NCBI RefSeq assembly: GCF_003697165.2
Contig: NZ_CP033092.2
Location: 3,534,001 to 3,598,000, forward strand
Length of the DNA stretch: 64,000 bases
From: Escherichia coli DSM 30083 = JCM 1649 = ATCC 11775
Lineage (GTDB): Bacteria > Pseudomonadota > Gammaproteobacteria > Enterobacterales > Enterobacteriaceae
Reading direction: 5' to 3'
Of this stretch, positions 1 to 11,576 are shown piece by piece; position 1 is the first letter of the stretch; each line of letters begins with the position of its first letter. Under the pieces are notes generated by a model, which worked only from the letters and a program-made list of their open reading frames with translations, was not told where the DNA came from and did not search any database. The position numbers were made by a program, and so were the translations under genes.

Positions 1-322
1 TGTTTTTCAGCATCAACCCGTTAATGTTGCCGAAGAAGTTGTTGCCTTCGCCAAACGCCAGCGAGTAGCCGTAAACCACCCAGAGAATACAGACCAGTGC
101 AAACGTCACGGTCACCTGCGTCAGCATCGACAGCACGTTTTTGCCACGAATCAGCCCTCCATAAAACAGGGCAATCCCCGGAACGGTCATAAACAGCACC
201 AGCGCAGTACAAATCATCATAAACGCATTGTCGGCTTTATCGGCCACCGCAGGTGCAGCCATTACCAGTCCCGGCAGCATCGCCAGTGAAGCAAGCCCAG
301 TTTTTATCGTCGCTATCTTCAT
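1..322 (-). CDS. amtB: Ammonium channel AmtB, N-terminal part (cut by window edge)
   Basis: Only the first 107 codons are inside the window; the gene runs off the left edge. The ATG at 322 opens a signal peptide of about 22 residues (cleavage likely after Val-Met-Ala), followed by hydrophobic segments with the Amt-family start of the first transmembrane helices, including an FYGGLIRGKN stretch at about residues 46-55. AmtB is a trimeric inner-membrane channel that conducts ammonia/ammonium. It lies 29 bp after glnK on the same strand; GlnK is the PII protein that plugs the channel when nitrogen is sufficient, and the pair is normally co-transcribed from the sigma54 promoter upstream of glnK. 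The identification rests on sequence match and context; the pore residues are outside the window. Confidence 0.97.
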   Translation of the reverse strand, partial: MKIATIKTGLASLAMLPGLVMAAPAVADKADNAFMMICTALVLFMTVPGIALFYGGLIRGKNVLSMLTQVTVTFALVCILWVVYGYSLAFGEGNNFFGNINGLMLKN

Positions 323-351
323 TTTTCGTTCCTGTTGCTGTGTGCCAGAGA

Positions 352-690
352 TTACAGCGCCGCTTCGTCGGCTTCGCCGGTACGAATACGAATGACGCGT
401 TGCAATTCAGCGACGAAGATTTTGCCGTCGCCAATTTTTCCGGTGTAAGCCGCCTTGCTGACGATATCGATCACTTCATCGAGTTGGTCATCAGCAATCG
501 CCACATCAATTTTTACTTTTGGCAGAAAGTTGACGCTGTATTCCGCCCCCCGGTACAGCTCGGCATGTCCTTTCTGACGCCCGAAACCTTTCACTTCGGT
601 GACGGTCAGGCCCTGAATACCAATGGAAGATAACGCTTCACGAACGTCTTCCAGCTTGAATGGTTTGATTATCACGGTCACCAGCTTCAT
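352..690 (-). CDS. glnK: Nitrogen regulatory PII protein GlnK
   Basis: The protein has 112 residues, the standard PII length. The open frame extends further upstream, but the ATG at 690 begins the conserved MKLVTVIIKPFKLEDVREAL start and is preceded by a GGAGGG-like ribosome-binding site. The T-loop tyrosine that is uridylylated by GlnD is Tyr51 (in the AEYSVNF context), and the C-terminal PII signature TGKIGDGKIFV is present. GlnK binds ATP/ADP and 2-oxoglutarate, blocks AmtB when unmodified, and modulates NtrB and the GlnE adenylyltransferase. It is the first gene of glnK-amtB. Expression should be NtrC/sigma54 dependent (see sites at 744-758 and 812-826). GlnB is the close paralogue, but linkage to amtB and the sequence identify GlnK. 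Confidence 0.98.
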   Translation of the reverse strand: MKLVTVIIKPFKLEDVREALSSIGIQGLTVTEVKGFGRQKGHAELYRGAEYSVNFLPKVKIDVAIADDQLDEVIDIVSKAAYTGKIGDGKIFVAELQRVIRIRTGEADEAAL

Positions 691-743
691 AGATCCCCTC
701 CGGTCAGAATTCGGTAATGGTTCTGCTACACGAAGAAGGTATT

Positions 744-758
744 GCAAGCGGTGTGCCA
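744..758 (-). promoter_or_regulatory. Sigma54 promoter of glnK-amtB
   Basis: Reading the minus strand, TGGCAC, five bases (ACCGC), then TTGC gives a perfect match to the -24/-12 core of sigma54 promoters, about 55 bp upstream of the glnK start codon. The position and spacing are as known for the nitrogen-regulated glnK promoter. Confidence 0.9.
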
Positions 759-811
759 GAAATGAAAAACGAGAAAGAGAGCAGGAAGTTAAGAAGATTG
801 AAAATGAAAAC

Positions 812-826
812 GCACTATGACAGTGC
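812..826 (-). promoter_or_regulatory. Probable NtrC (GlnG) binding site
   Basis: GCAC, seven bases, GTGC is a dyad that matches the NtrC consensus core. It lies about 60 bp upstream of the -24 element, the expected zone for an NtrC enhancer. A second, poorer half-site (TTGCACCA) is seen at about 853-860. Binding is inferred from the motif only. Confidence 0.7.
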
Positions 827-870
827 ACAGTGCGTTACATTTTTGCACCAACGATGAAATATTGCGCTAT

Positions 871-2652
871 TCAGGCGCTCAATGATTCCTCTTCACGCAC
901 GCTGGCTGCCAGCTCTTCGCCCGCAAGTTGCAGTTGATACATCTGCCAGTAGCGTCCCTGGGCCGCCAGCAGTTGCTGGTGAGTGCCCTGCTCCACAGCT
1001 TGCCCACGATGAAGCACCAGAATGGTGTCGGCATCAACAATAGTCGATAAGCGGTGAGCAATCACCACAAGCGTAGTATGTTCACGCACCGCCGCCAGAG
1101 CATGTTGAATCGCCTGTTCAGTCCCGGAGTCAATGCTGGCGGTTGCCTCATCAAGGATCAGGATTTGCGGCGTCTCCACCAGCACGCGCGCCAGTGCCAG
1201 CAGTTGCTTTTGCCCGACTGAGAGATTATTCCCCTGCTCGCCAAGCGGCGTGTAAATACCATCACTCATGCTACGCGCCAGCTCCGCCAGCTGCACGATT
1301 TCCAGCGCCTGCCAGACGCGTTCTTCAGAGATATCACGTCCCAGCGTCACGTTGGCGAGGAAGGTATCCGCCAGCACCACCGGATCTTGCTGCACCATTG
1401 CCACGCCCTGGCGCAGCGCGCTGTGACTTAGCGTACTTAATGGACGACCATCAAGGCGAATCTCACCTTCCGTTAGCGGGTAATAGCCCATCAATAAACT
1501 GGCGAGGGTGCTTTTGCCACTGCCGGTATGCCCGACCAGCGCCACAAAGTTGCGCGAAGGCACAGAGAGATTAATGTTCTTTAGCACCAGATTGTCATCG
1601 CGATAAGCAAATGACACGTTATCGACGTCGATGGTGCCGCTCTGCAACGGGCGATCATCATTGCCATATTGCTGGCGCGGTCCGTCCATCAGCTCAAAAA
1701 CGCGCTCACCAGCAACAACAGCCTGTTGCAGCATCGCCTGCTGCGTGGTCAGTTCGATTAAGGGTTCGTTAAGTCGCCCCAAATAACTGATGAACGCATA
1801 CAACACGCCCACTTCAATGGTGCCGCTGGCAGAGAAGCCAAACAGCATCAACAAGCCACAAAGAATGAGCGATGAAAACAGACTCAGCAGCGGACGCAGC
1901 AGAAAACCGTCGAGGCGCAGGGTTTGCATCCTCGCCATATAGTGTGAACGACTGGCCTCACCCATACGTTCGCCAAATCGCGCCTGCTGACGGAACTGCT
2001 GGATAACGCTCATGCCATTGATGATTTCGTTAAAGCCGTCGTTGATATCCGCCAGATAAGCGCGCACACGACGGACAATCGGCGTGCTGTAACGCTGATA
2101 TATCACCATTACCACCAGCACCACCGGGAAAATCATTATCGCCACCAGCGCCATTCGCCAGTCGAGGCTGAACATCGCCACCAGCATCGCGCCCACCAGT
2201 GCGGCGCTACGCAGGACAGTTGCCACTACGGTAACGTAGAGATCGCGGATCACTTCAGTGTCATTAGTGACGCGGGAAATCACCTGCCCGACGGGTTGGG
2301 TATCAAACTCGCTTAATGGCTGGCGTAACGCAGCATCCATCACGTCGGTACGCAACTGTTGCACTACGCCTACTGCCGCCCGATTAAACAGCAGCGACTG
2401 CGCGTAATGTAGCCCGGCTGCAAACAGTTGCAGCCCAACATACGCCGCCGCCAGCCCTGCACCCACTTTCAACGGCAGGTTATTTTTCGCTACCATATTG
2501 TCGATAAAATAGCTGATAAGCAGCGGCCCACTGACTTCTGCCGCCGCCGCAACCCACATCATCAGGACCGCAATCCCCAACGGTTTACGCCACGGTGAAC
2601 CGTACGCTAACAGGCGCTTGAGAGTCGGCCACAGTTGGCTAAAACTACGCAT
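871..2652 (-). CDS. mdlB: ABC exporter subunit MdlB
   Basis: The protein has 593 residues: an N-terminal six-helix exporter domain (about 1-320) and a C-terminal nucleotide-binding domain. Walker A is GHTGSGKS at 374-381, the signature is LSVGQ at 477-481 (degenerate compared with LSGGQ), Walker B ends in Asp501-Glu502 with the catalytic glutamate present, and the switch histidine is His533. A longer frame starts at 2766, but the ATG at 2652 fits the family and overlaps the end of mdlA by 8 bp. MdlA and MdlB are presumed to form a heterodimeric inner-membrane exporter of the multidrug-resistance-like type. The substrate is not established. Confidence 0.96.
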   Translation of the reverse strand: MRSFSQLWPTLKRLLAYGSPWRKPLGIAVLMMWVAAAAEVSGPLLISYFIDNMVAKNNLPLKVGAGLAAAYVGLQLFAAGLHYAQSLLFNRAAVGVVQQLRTDVMDAALRQPLSEFDTQPVGQVISRVTNDTEVIRDLYVTVVATVLRSAALVGAMLVAMFSLDWRMALVAIMIFPVVLVVMVIYQRYSTPIVRRVRAYLADINDGFNEIINGMSVIQQFRQQARFGERMGEASRSHYMARMQTLRLDGFLLRPLLSLFSSLILCGLLMLFGFSASGTIEVGVLYAFISYLGRLNEPLIELTTQQAMLQQAVVAGERVFELMDGPRQQYGNDDRPLQSGTIDVDNVSFAYRDDNLVLKNINLSVPSRNFVALVGHTGSGKSTLASLLMGYYPLTEGEIRLDGRPLSTLSHSALRQGVAMVQQDPVVLADTFLANVTLGRDISEERVWQALEIVQLAELARSMSDGIYTPLGEQGNNLSVGQKQLLALARVLVETPQILILDEATASIDSGTEQAIQHALAAVREHTTLVVIAHRLSTIVDADTILVLHRGQAVEQGTHQQLLAAQGRYWQMYQLQLAGEELAASVREEESLSA

Positions 2653-4417
2653 CGATGGCCTCCTCGCGAATTTCCGGAGCGTCGTCGAGCGCCGCCTCCA
2701 GTTGTTGATAGCGATACATATCGCGATACCAGCCGCTTTGTTGTACCAGCACATCATGATTGCCACGCTGGCCGATATGCCCGTGCTGCATCACAATAAT
2801 TTCACTGGCTTCCGTCAGTGCAGAAAGGCGATGGGCACTGATGATTACCGTTCTTCCCTGCCCCCACTGACGCAGGTTATGCAGGATCTGGTGCTCTGTA
2901 CGTCCGTCCACCGCTGAAAGCGCATCATCAAGGATGAGGATTTCCGCGTTGACTAATAACGCTCGAGCAATGGAGATACGCTGTTTTTGTCCGCCAGAAA
3001 GCATCACGCCGCGCTCGCCCACTTCTGTGTCGTAACCTTGCGGCAGACGCAAAATATCGTCATGTACGCTGGCTAACCGCGCTACGTGTTCAATCTCTTG
3101 CTGGATGGCATTCGGGCAACCCAACGCGATGTTGTTCGCCACGGTGTCGGAAAAAAGGAATGGTGTCTGGCTGACCACCGCCAGACGGCTACGCCAGCTA
3201 TCGAGTTGTAACTTCGTCAGAGGAATATCATGAAAACGGATATCACCCTCGCTGACGTCGAAATGACGCTGAATGAGCGACAACAGGGTACTTTTGCCGG
3301 AACCAGTCGGCCCGCAAATACCTACCATCTGACCGGGTTTCAGGGCGAAATTGACGTTTTCCAGCGCAGGATGGTCAGTCTGCGGATACGTAAACTGGCG
3401 AATATTCACATCCAGTTCACCACGACCTTCTGGCACCTTATCACTACCATCAATAACGACTGGCGCTTCGGCCAGCATGGTACGAATTCGGCTATACGCC
3501 GCGCTGCCACGTTCCACAATGTTAAACATCCATGCCAGCGCCAGCATTGGCCAAATCATCAGACCTAAATACATTATAAAACTGGTGAGCTGGCCCAGCG
3601 TTAAACTGCCCTGTACCACCATCCAACTACCGCCGCCAATCGCCAGCAAGTTCGCCATACCAATCGCGATATAGATGGTCGGGTCGAAACGAGCATCAAT
3701 ACGCGCCACCCGCATGTTTTTTTTGCCGGTATCTTCGGCATCCGCGGCAAATAACGCCGACTGACGATCTTCCAGACCAAAGGCTTTGATCATGCGAATA
3801 CTGGTGAGGCTTTCCTGGGTGCGGTCATTAAGACTGGAAAACGCCGCCTGTGCCAGCTTAAAGCGTTCATGCAAGGCATCGCCGTTGCGCTTGATCATGA
3901 TCGCCATCACTGGCATCGGCAACAGGGCAAATAAGGTCAACTGCCAGCTAATTTGCGTAGACATCATAATCAACACAGCGCAGCCCATTACCAGTGAATC
4001 CACCAGCGTCAGCACCCCTTCTCCGGCGGCAAACACGACGCGATCGACGTCATTGGTCGCACGAGCCATGAGGTCACCCGTGCGATGACGCAGGTAAAAC
4101 TCAGGATGCTGCCGGCTTAGCTGGCGGTAATAATCTTCACGCAGTTCAACAGCCAGTTGATAAGACGCACCAAACAGCAATACGCGCCAGACGTAACGCA
4201 GGAGATAAACCACAACGGCAATCAGCACCATGGTGGCGATCCACATCAGGATCTGCCCGGTAGTAAAGTGTTGTTCTGTCACGCCATCAACAACAATACC
4301 AACCACTTTTGGCGGAACCAGTTGCAGCATCGCGATAATGACAAGCAAGGCGACAGCCCCGAGATAGCGACGCCATTCCCGACGGAAATACCAGCTTAAT
4401 TGAGCAAATAATCGCAC
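2645..4417 (-). CDS. mdlA: ABC exporter subunit MdlA
   Basis: The protein has 590 residues and starts with GTG at 4417, 29 bp after decR ends. It has a six-helix transmembrane domain, then Walker A GPTGSGKS at 369-376, a canonical LSGGQ at 473-477, Walker B ending Asp497-Asp498, and switch His529. The catalytic glutamate is replaced by aspartate (Asp498). The partner MdlB has the intact glutamate but a degenerate signature, so the heterodimer should have one active and one weak ATP site, as in many heterodimeric exporters. It is the upstream partner of mdlB with overlapping ends, implying translational coupling. The substrate is unknown. Confidence 0.96.
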   Translation of the reverse strand: MRLFAQLSWYFRREWRRYLGAVALLVIIAMLQLVPPKVVGIVVDGVTEQHFTTGQILMWIATMVLIAVVVYLLRYVWRVLLFGASYQLAVELREDYYRQLSRQHPEFYLRHRTGDLMARATNDVDRVVFAAGEGVLTLVDSLVMGCAVLIMMSTQISWQLTLFALLPMPVMAIMIKRNGDALHERFKLAQAAFSSLNDRTQESLTSIRMIKAFGLEDRQSALFAADAEDTGKKNMRVARIDARFDPTIYIAIGMANLLAIGGGSWMVVQGSLTLGQLTSFIMYLGLMIWPMLALAWMFNIVERGSAAYSRIRTMLAEAPVVIDGSDKVPEGRGELDVNIRQFTYPQTDHPALENVNFALKPGQMVGICGPTGSGKSTLLSLIQRHFDVSEGDIRFHDIPLTKLQLDSWRSRLAVVSQTPFLFSDTVANNIALGCPNAIQQEIEHVARLASVHDDILRLPQGYDTEVGERGVMLSGGQKQRISIARALLVNAEILILDDALSAVDGRTEHQILHNLRQWGQGRTVIISAHRLSALTEASEIIVMQHGHIGQRGNHDVLVQQSGWYRDMYRYQQLEAALDDAPEIREEAIDA

Positions 4418-4446
4418 GCGTTGTGTCCTGACTTGATTCTGGATAT

Positions 4447-4905
4447 TTATTCGATGGGTAAAGAAGTGGTGTATTTAATCTGTTCCATCGCGAAACTGGA
4501 AGTGACGTCCGACAGCCCCGGTACACTGTTTACCAGACGCTTATAAAACTCGTCGTAGCGTTTCATGTCGGCAACCTGGACGCGCATCAGATAATCGTAT
4601 TCACCAGCCATGCGCCAGAACCCCAGCACTTCTGGCATTTCGGTAACCACCGTGACAAAGCGGCAATACCATTCGCTGCTGTGATGTTGCGTTTTTATCA
4701 GCACAAAGGCGGTCAGGCCGAGGCCTATTTTTTCCGGATCCAGCAGGGCGACTTTGCCGATAAGAATACCGTCGTCCTCCAGCCGTTTCAGACGCTTCCA
4801 GCAGGGGGTGGTTGTCAGATTAACGGCTTCAGCCAGTGCCTGCAAAGAGAGGGTGCAATCCTGCTGTAGCAAGGCCAGCAGCTTACGGTCAATTTTATCT
4901 AACAT
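4447..4905 (-). CDS. decR: Lrp/AsnC-family regulator DecR (YbaO)
   Basis: The protein has 152 residues: an N-terminal winged helix-turn-helix (about 5-60, with the typical [16 protein letters not shown] start) and a C-terminal RAM ligand-binding domain with the GEYDYLMRV strand. The ATG at 4905 was chosen over an upstream frame because it gives the family's standard start. DecR of E. coli activates the cysteine-detoxification genes yhaOM (cyuPA) in response to L-cysteine. The gene stands just upstream of mdlA on the same strand with a 29-bp gap, so co-transcription is possible. Identification is by sequence; the role is from the known family member. Confidence 0.95.
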
Positions 4906-5016
4906 AGCCCTTCCACAGAGAATTTTTTTCTCTTTTAATTCTATTTTAAAGGTGAAATCGCGACAATTTATTCTGTGCGGTTTAAGCACCACGGCACAAA
5001 ATGACAAATTCAACGC

Positions 5017-5040
5017 AAAAAAAACCGGGCAATTGCCCGG
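5017..5040 (-). terminator. Rho-independent terminator after cof
   Basis: The inverted repeat CCGGGC-AATT-GCCCGG at 5025-5040 is followed on the minus strand by eight T residues. It lies 17 bp after the cof stop codon. Confidence 0.92.
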
Positions 5041-5057
5041 TGCTGGAAGGGATCTCA

Positions 5058-5876
5058 TTATTCGGGGGAATAAGGTAGATGTGGATAGTCCAGCCAGTGC
5101 GTCAAATAGTGAGAGACAGCCTGATTTCGGCAATGTCCAATCACCGGTAAATGCGGGAGCTCCGCGCGCAGTTGCGGCATCGCATTGCCCATAATAAATC
5201 CGCTACCGACGCTGCCTAACATTTCGCGATCGTTCATCGCATCACCAAAGGCCATGCAATCGCGTAACGATAAACCTAAATGTTGGGTCAGCACCGTCAA
5301 TGCAGCGCCTTTATTGCAGCCCACCGGCAGCACTTCGAGGCAATCCGTGGCGGAAAAACATAAATGTGCACGCTCGCCTAATGCTTCGTATAGCTGGATC
5401 TGCAAGCGTGTAAGATCGTCGTGATCGCCACAGAAGCAGATCTTGGTGACGCTGCCGAGTGGCATTTTTTTGACATCGATTATCTGATAACGAAAACCGC
5501 TATAGACAAATGCCTGCAACAACGCAGGGATCTCTTTCCCGGTAAACCAACCATCGTCATTGAAGATATGCATGCTTGCTCGGGTATCCCATTGCTGATA
5601 CAGCACCAGCTCCGCGACATCCGCAGGTAAATCATCACGATGTAAAAGTTCACCTTCCAGAGAATGCACGCGCGTTCCGTTGCCAGTAATCAAATATGCA
5701 TCCAGCGATAGCGCCCCGAGAATATGCTGCATCTCCAGCGCATGACGCCCCGTGGCAAAAGTGAGGGTAATGTCGCGTTCACGCAGTCGCGCCAAAGTAG
5801 AGAGGGTTTTCTCACCTAAATGATGGTCAGGCATCAATAAAGTGCCATCCATATCAAATGCTGCCAGACGAGCCAT
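5058..5876 (-). CDS. cof: HMP-PP phosphatase Cof (HAD superfamily)
   Basis: A 272-residue HAD-superfamily phosphatase of the Cof type (C2B cap). Motif I is DMDGT at 8-12 (nucleophile Asp8, acid Asp10), Lys189 lies in the motif III region, and motif IV is GDAMND at 211-216. A start four codons upstream is possible, but the ATG at 5876 gives the usual [11 protein letters not shown] start. Known activity: hydrolysis of 4-amino-2-methyl-5-hydroxymethylpyrimidine pyrophosphate, a thiamine precursor, along with other sugar phosphates and PLP. It was found as a multicopy factor conferring resistance to a toxic pyrimidine analogue. Monocistronic between its own terminator and the divergent ybaE. Confidence 0.95.
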
Positions 5877-5975
5877 TTCTTTCTCCACTCTGTGACACGG
5901 TTAATGGTGATTGAGTATCACCTGATATATACGGAAGTAATAGTGAATAGTTAAATAATATTGTTCCGGGTTTAT

Positions 5976-7676
5976 ATGCGACTGCTCAACCGTCTTAACC
6001 AGTATCAACGTCTGTGGCAACCTTCCGCCGGAAAGCCGCAAACCGTCACCGTCAGCGAACTGGCCGAACGCTGTTTTTGCAGCGAACGCCATGTTCGTAC
6101 GCTGTTGCGTCAGGCACAGGAGGCGGGATGGCTGGAGTGGCAGGCGCAGTCAGGACGCGGAAAGCGCGGACAATTACGCTTTCTGGTCACGCCAGAATCG
6201 CTACGCAATGCGATGATGGAACAGGCGCTGGAAACCGGAAAGCAGCAAGATGTGCTGGAGCTGGCGCAACTGGCCCCAGGTGAGCTGCGCACTCTGTTAC
6301 AGCCGTTTATGGGCGGACAATGGCAAAACGATACGCCCACGTTGCGTATTCCCTACTATCGCCCGCTCGAACCGCTACAACCGGGCTTTTTGCCCGGCCG
6401 TGCCGAGCAGCATCTGGCCGGGCAGATATTTTCCGGCCTGACCCGCTTCGATAATAATACTCAGCGCCCGATTGGCGATTTAGCACATCACTGGGAAACC
6501 TCTACTGACGGGTTACGCTGGGATTTTTATCTTCGCTCAACCTTACACTGGCATAACGGCGATGCAGTAAAAGCCTCCCACTTACACCAGCGGTTATTGA
6601 TGCTGTTACAACTGCCAGCACTGGATCAATTATTTATTAGCGTGAAGCGTATTGAAGTCACCCATCCGCAGTGTCTGACCTTCTTTTTACATCGCCCCGA
6701 TTACTGGCTTGCGCACCGACTGGCGAGCTATTGCAGCCATCTGGCGCATCCGCAATTCCCACTGATCGGCACAGGTCCTTTTCGCTTAACACAATTCACA
6801 GCGGAACTGGTGCGCCTGGAGAGCCATGATTATTACCATTTACGTCATCCGCTGCTTAAAGCGGTTGAGTACTGGATAACTCCGCCGCTTTTCGAAAAAG
6901 ATATGGGAACCAGTTGTCGGCATCCCGTGCAAATCACCATTGGCAAACCGGAGGAGCTGCAACGGGTCAGCCAGGTCAGTAGCGGCATCAGTTTAGGTTT
7001 TTGCTATTTAACATTGCGCAAAAGTCTCCGACTGTCCCTCTGGCAGGCGCGAAAAGTAATCTCCATTATTCATCAATCCGGTTTATTACAAACGTTAGAA
7101 GTCGGAGAAAACCTGATCACTGCCAGTCATGCATTACTGCCAGGCTGGACTATTCCGCATTGGCAAGTACCGGATGAAGTTAAACTACCGAAAACCTTGA
7201 CGCTGGTTTATCACCTACCGATAGAACTTCATACCATGGCAGAACGCCTACAGGCGACACTGGCAGCGGAAGGCTGTGAACTCACAATTATTTTTCATAA
7301 CGCAAAAAACTGGGACGACACGACCCTACTGGCACACGCAGACCTCATGATGGGCGACAGATTAATTGGCGAAGCACCGGAATATACCCTGGAGCAATGG
7401 CTGCGTTGCGATCCACTGTGGCCACATGTTTTCGACGCTCCAGCATATGCACATTTGCAATCGACACTGGACGCAGTGCAAGTAATGCCTGATGAGGAAA
7501 ACCGATTTAATGCCCTGAAAGCGGTTTTTAGCCAGTTAATGGCAGATGCGACGCTGACGCCGCTGTTCAACTATCACTATCGCATTAGCGCCCCTCCCGG
7601 CGTGAACGGTGTGCGACTGACACCGCGCGGCTGGTTTGAATTTACCGAAGCCTGGCTTCCCGCGCCGTCGCAATGA
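5976..7676 (+). CDS. ybaE: SgrR-like regulator/solute-binding fusion protein YbaE
   Basis: The protein has 566 residues from the ATG at 5976; a start five codons earlier at 5961 is possible. The N-terminus (about 1-110) resembles the SgrR-type winged helix DNA-binding domain (ELAERCFCSERHVRTLLRQA). From about residue 160 on it resembles the family 5 extracellular solute-binding protein (peptide/nickel binder) domain, but there is no signal peptide, so it is cytoplasmic. This architecture is that of SgrR, which senses sugar-phosphate stress and activates the sRNA SgrS. No target of YbaE is known to me. It is divergent from cof and sits 64 bp upstream of queC on the same strand. Confidence 0.9.
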   Translation: MRLLNRLNQYQRLWQPSAGKPQTVTVSELAERCFCSERHVRTLLRQAQEAGWLEWQAQSGRGKRGQLRFLVTPESLRNAMMEQALETGKQQDVLELAQLAPGELRTLLQPFMGGQWQNDTPTLRIPYYRPLEPLQPGFLPGRAEQHLAGQIFSGLTRFDNNTQRPIGDLAHHWETSTDGLRWDFYLRSTLHWHNGDAVKASHLHQRLLMLLQLPALDQLFISVKRIEVTHPQCLTFFLHRPDYWLAHRLASYCSHLAHPQFPLIGTGPFRLTQFTAELVRLESHDYYHLRHPLLKAVEYWITPPLFEKDMGTSCRHPVQITIGKPEELQRVSQVSSGISLGFCYLTLRKSLRLSLWQARKVISIIHQSGLLQTLEVGENLITASHALLPGWTIPHWQVPDEVKLPKTLTLVYHLPIELHTMAERLQATLAAEGCELTIIFHNAKNWDDTTLLAHADLMMGDRLIGEAPEYTLEQWLRCDPLWPHVFDAPAYAHLQSTLDAVQVMPDEENRFNALKAVFSQLMADATLTPLFNYHYRISAPPGVNGVRLTPRGWFEFTEAWLPAPSQ

Positions 7677-7740
7677 ATAGCTGGTCCGGGTTAATCGCAG
7701 GCGTTACCATAACGTTTTTATTGTTCAAGCAGGATTATCT

Positions 7741-8436
7741 ATGAAACGTGCTGTCGTTGTGTTCAGTGGAGGCCAGGATTCCACCACCTGTCTGGTGCAG
7801 GCATTACAACAATATGATGAAGTCCATTGCGTGACGTTCGATTACGGTCAACGCCATCGCGCAGAAATCGACGTGGCACGCGAACTGGCGCTGAAACTGG
7901 GGGCACGCGCGCATAAGGTGCTTGATGTAACGCTGCTCAACGAGCTGGCGGTCAGCAGCCTGACGCGTGACAGCATTCCGGTGCCTGATTATGAACCTGA
8001 AGCCGATGGTATCCCGAATACGTTTGTCCCAGGGCGTAATATTTTGTTCCTGACACTGGCGGCAATATATGCGTATCAGGTAAAAGCAGAAGCCGTAATT
8101 ACCGGCGTCTGCGAAACGGATTTCTCCGGCTACCCGGATTGCCGCGATGAGTTTGTGAAAGCACTAAACCATGCCGTCAGTTTGGGCATGGCGAAAGATA
8201 TTCGTTTTGAAACGCCGCTGATGTGGATTGATAAAGCGGAAACCTGGGCGCTGGCAGATTATTACGGCAAGCTGGATTTAGTCCGTAACGAAACGCTGAC
8301 CTGTTATAACGGCATTAAAGGCGACGGTTGCGGTCATTGTGCGGCGTGTAATTTACGTGCCAACGGTTTGAATCATTATCTGGCCGATAAACCGACGGTG
8401 ATGGCAGCGATGAAGCAGAAAACCGGGTTGAAGTAA
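7741..8436 (+). CDS. queC: 7-cyano-7-deazaguanine synthase QueC
   Basis: A 231-residue PP-loop ATPase. The P-loop SGGQDSTT is at 9-16, and four zinc-binding cysteines lie near the C-terminus at Cys188, Cys197, Cys200 and Cys203. It converts 7-carboxy-7-deazaguanine plus ammonia and ATP to preQ0, the nitrile precursor of queuosine in tRNA. Two later steps of the same pathway, tgt and queA, are encoded at 45.8-48.0 kb of this window. It starts with ATG after an AGGA ribosome-binding site (at about 7730). A REP element follows the stop codon. Confidence 0.97.
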   Translation: MKRAVVVFSGGQDSTTCLVQALQQYDEVHCVTFDYGQRHRAEIDVARELALKLGARAHKVLDVTLLNELAVSSLTRDSIPVPDYEPEADGIPNTFVPGRNILFLTLAAIYAYQVKAEAVITGVCETDFSGYPDCRDEFVKALNHAVSLGMAKDIRFETPLMWIDKAETWALADYYGKLDLVRNETLTCYNGIKGDGCGHCAACNLRANGLNHYLADKPTVMAAMKQKTGLK

Positions 8437-8450
8437 TTATTCCGGGTGTC

Positions 8451-8475
8451 GCCGGATGCGGCTTGAGCATCCGGC
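8451..8475. repeat. REP element after queC
   Basis: GCCGGATGCGG followed by an imperfect complementary GCATCCGGC forms the typical REP (repetitive extragenic palindromic) stem. It lies between the convergent genes queC and fadM. Confidence 0.85.
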
Positions 8476-8487
8476 ACCACAAAACGT

Positions 8488-8886
8488 TTACTTAACCATC
8501 TGCTCCAGCTTTTCGCGCAATTCCCCTTCCAGAGCTAATGCTTTCTGCGTTTTAAGATCAATACAAACAAACGTAATAAGCGCATCCGCTACCACCTGTC
8601 CTTCCGGCTCCAGTGTAATGACCTGGCTTAAGATGCCACTTTTACCGTTTAATTGCTGCAACTGACTGGTAATGGTTAACAGGTCGCTTAATACCGCCGG
8701 GCGGCGATAGTTAATATTGATATTGACCACGACGAAAGCGATGTTATGGGCCGTCATCCAGTGAAAACTGTCGCTATTTTCCAACCCATGCCAGCGGGCT
8801 TCTTCGAGAAATTCAAGGTAGCGGGCGTTGTTTACGTGCTGGTAAACGTCGAGATGATATCCACGAACTTTGATTTGTGTTTGCAT
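8488..8886 (-). CDS. fadM: Long-chain acyl-CoA thioesterase III FadM (YbaW)
   Basis: A 132-residue single-domain hotdog-fold thioesterase of the 4HBT type. The active-site region HLDVYQHVNNARYLEFLEEAR is at about 11-31, with the conserved Asp13 and the HVNN helix start. It hydrolyses long-chain acyl-CoAs that accumulate during beta-oxidation of unsaturated fatty acids such as oleate. The known FadR control is supported by a FadR-like operator 55 bp upstream (8941-8957). It is convergent with queC across a REP element, and 105 bp separate it from the upstream ybaV. Confidence 0.95.
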   Translation of the reverse strand: MQTQIKVRGYHLDVYQHVNNARYLEFLEEARWHGLENSDSFHWMTAHNIAFVVVNININYRRPAVLSDLLTITSQLQQLNGKSGILSQVITLEPEGQVVADALITFVCIDLKTQKALALEGELREKLEQMVK

Positions 8887-8931
8887 AGCGCAATAACCTT
8901 ACGTTGTTGTTATAAGAACTGTTATAAGTAC

Positions 8932-11385
<2,454 letters not shown>

Positions 11386-11511
11386 GGTGTAACAACACTC
11401 CGCTGTAGATGACTGTGTACCTCACGCAACGTATCGATGCGCGCAAAGGCCTATTGTGACAAGAAACGGGGGCAATTGTCAGCCCACAAGACGCAGAAAG
11501 TCACCGAATAC

Positions 11512-11541
11512 AAATAAAAAAGGCACATCAGTAGATGCGCC
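11512..11541 (-). terminator. Terminator after hupB
   Basis: The inverted repeat GGCGCATC-TACT-GATGTGCC (minus strand, 11522-11541) is followed by TTTTTTATTT. It lies 36 bp after the hupB stop. Confidence 0.93.
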
Positions 11542-11576
11542 CTTGAACTTCGTCACATCCCCACTGGGGACAACGC

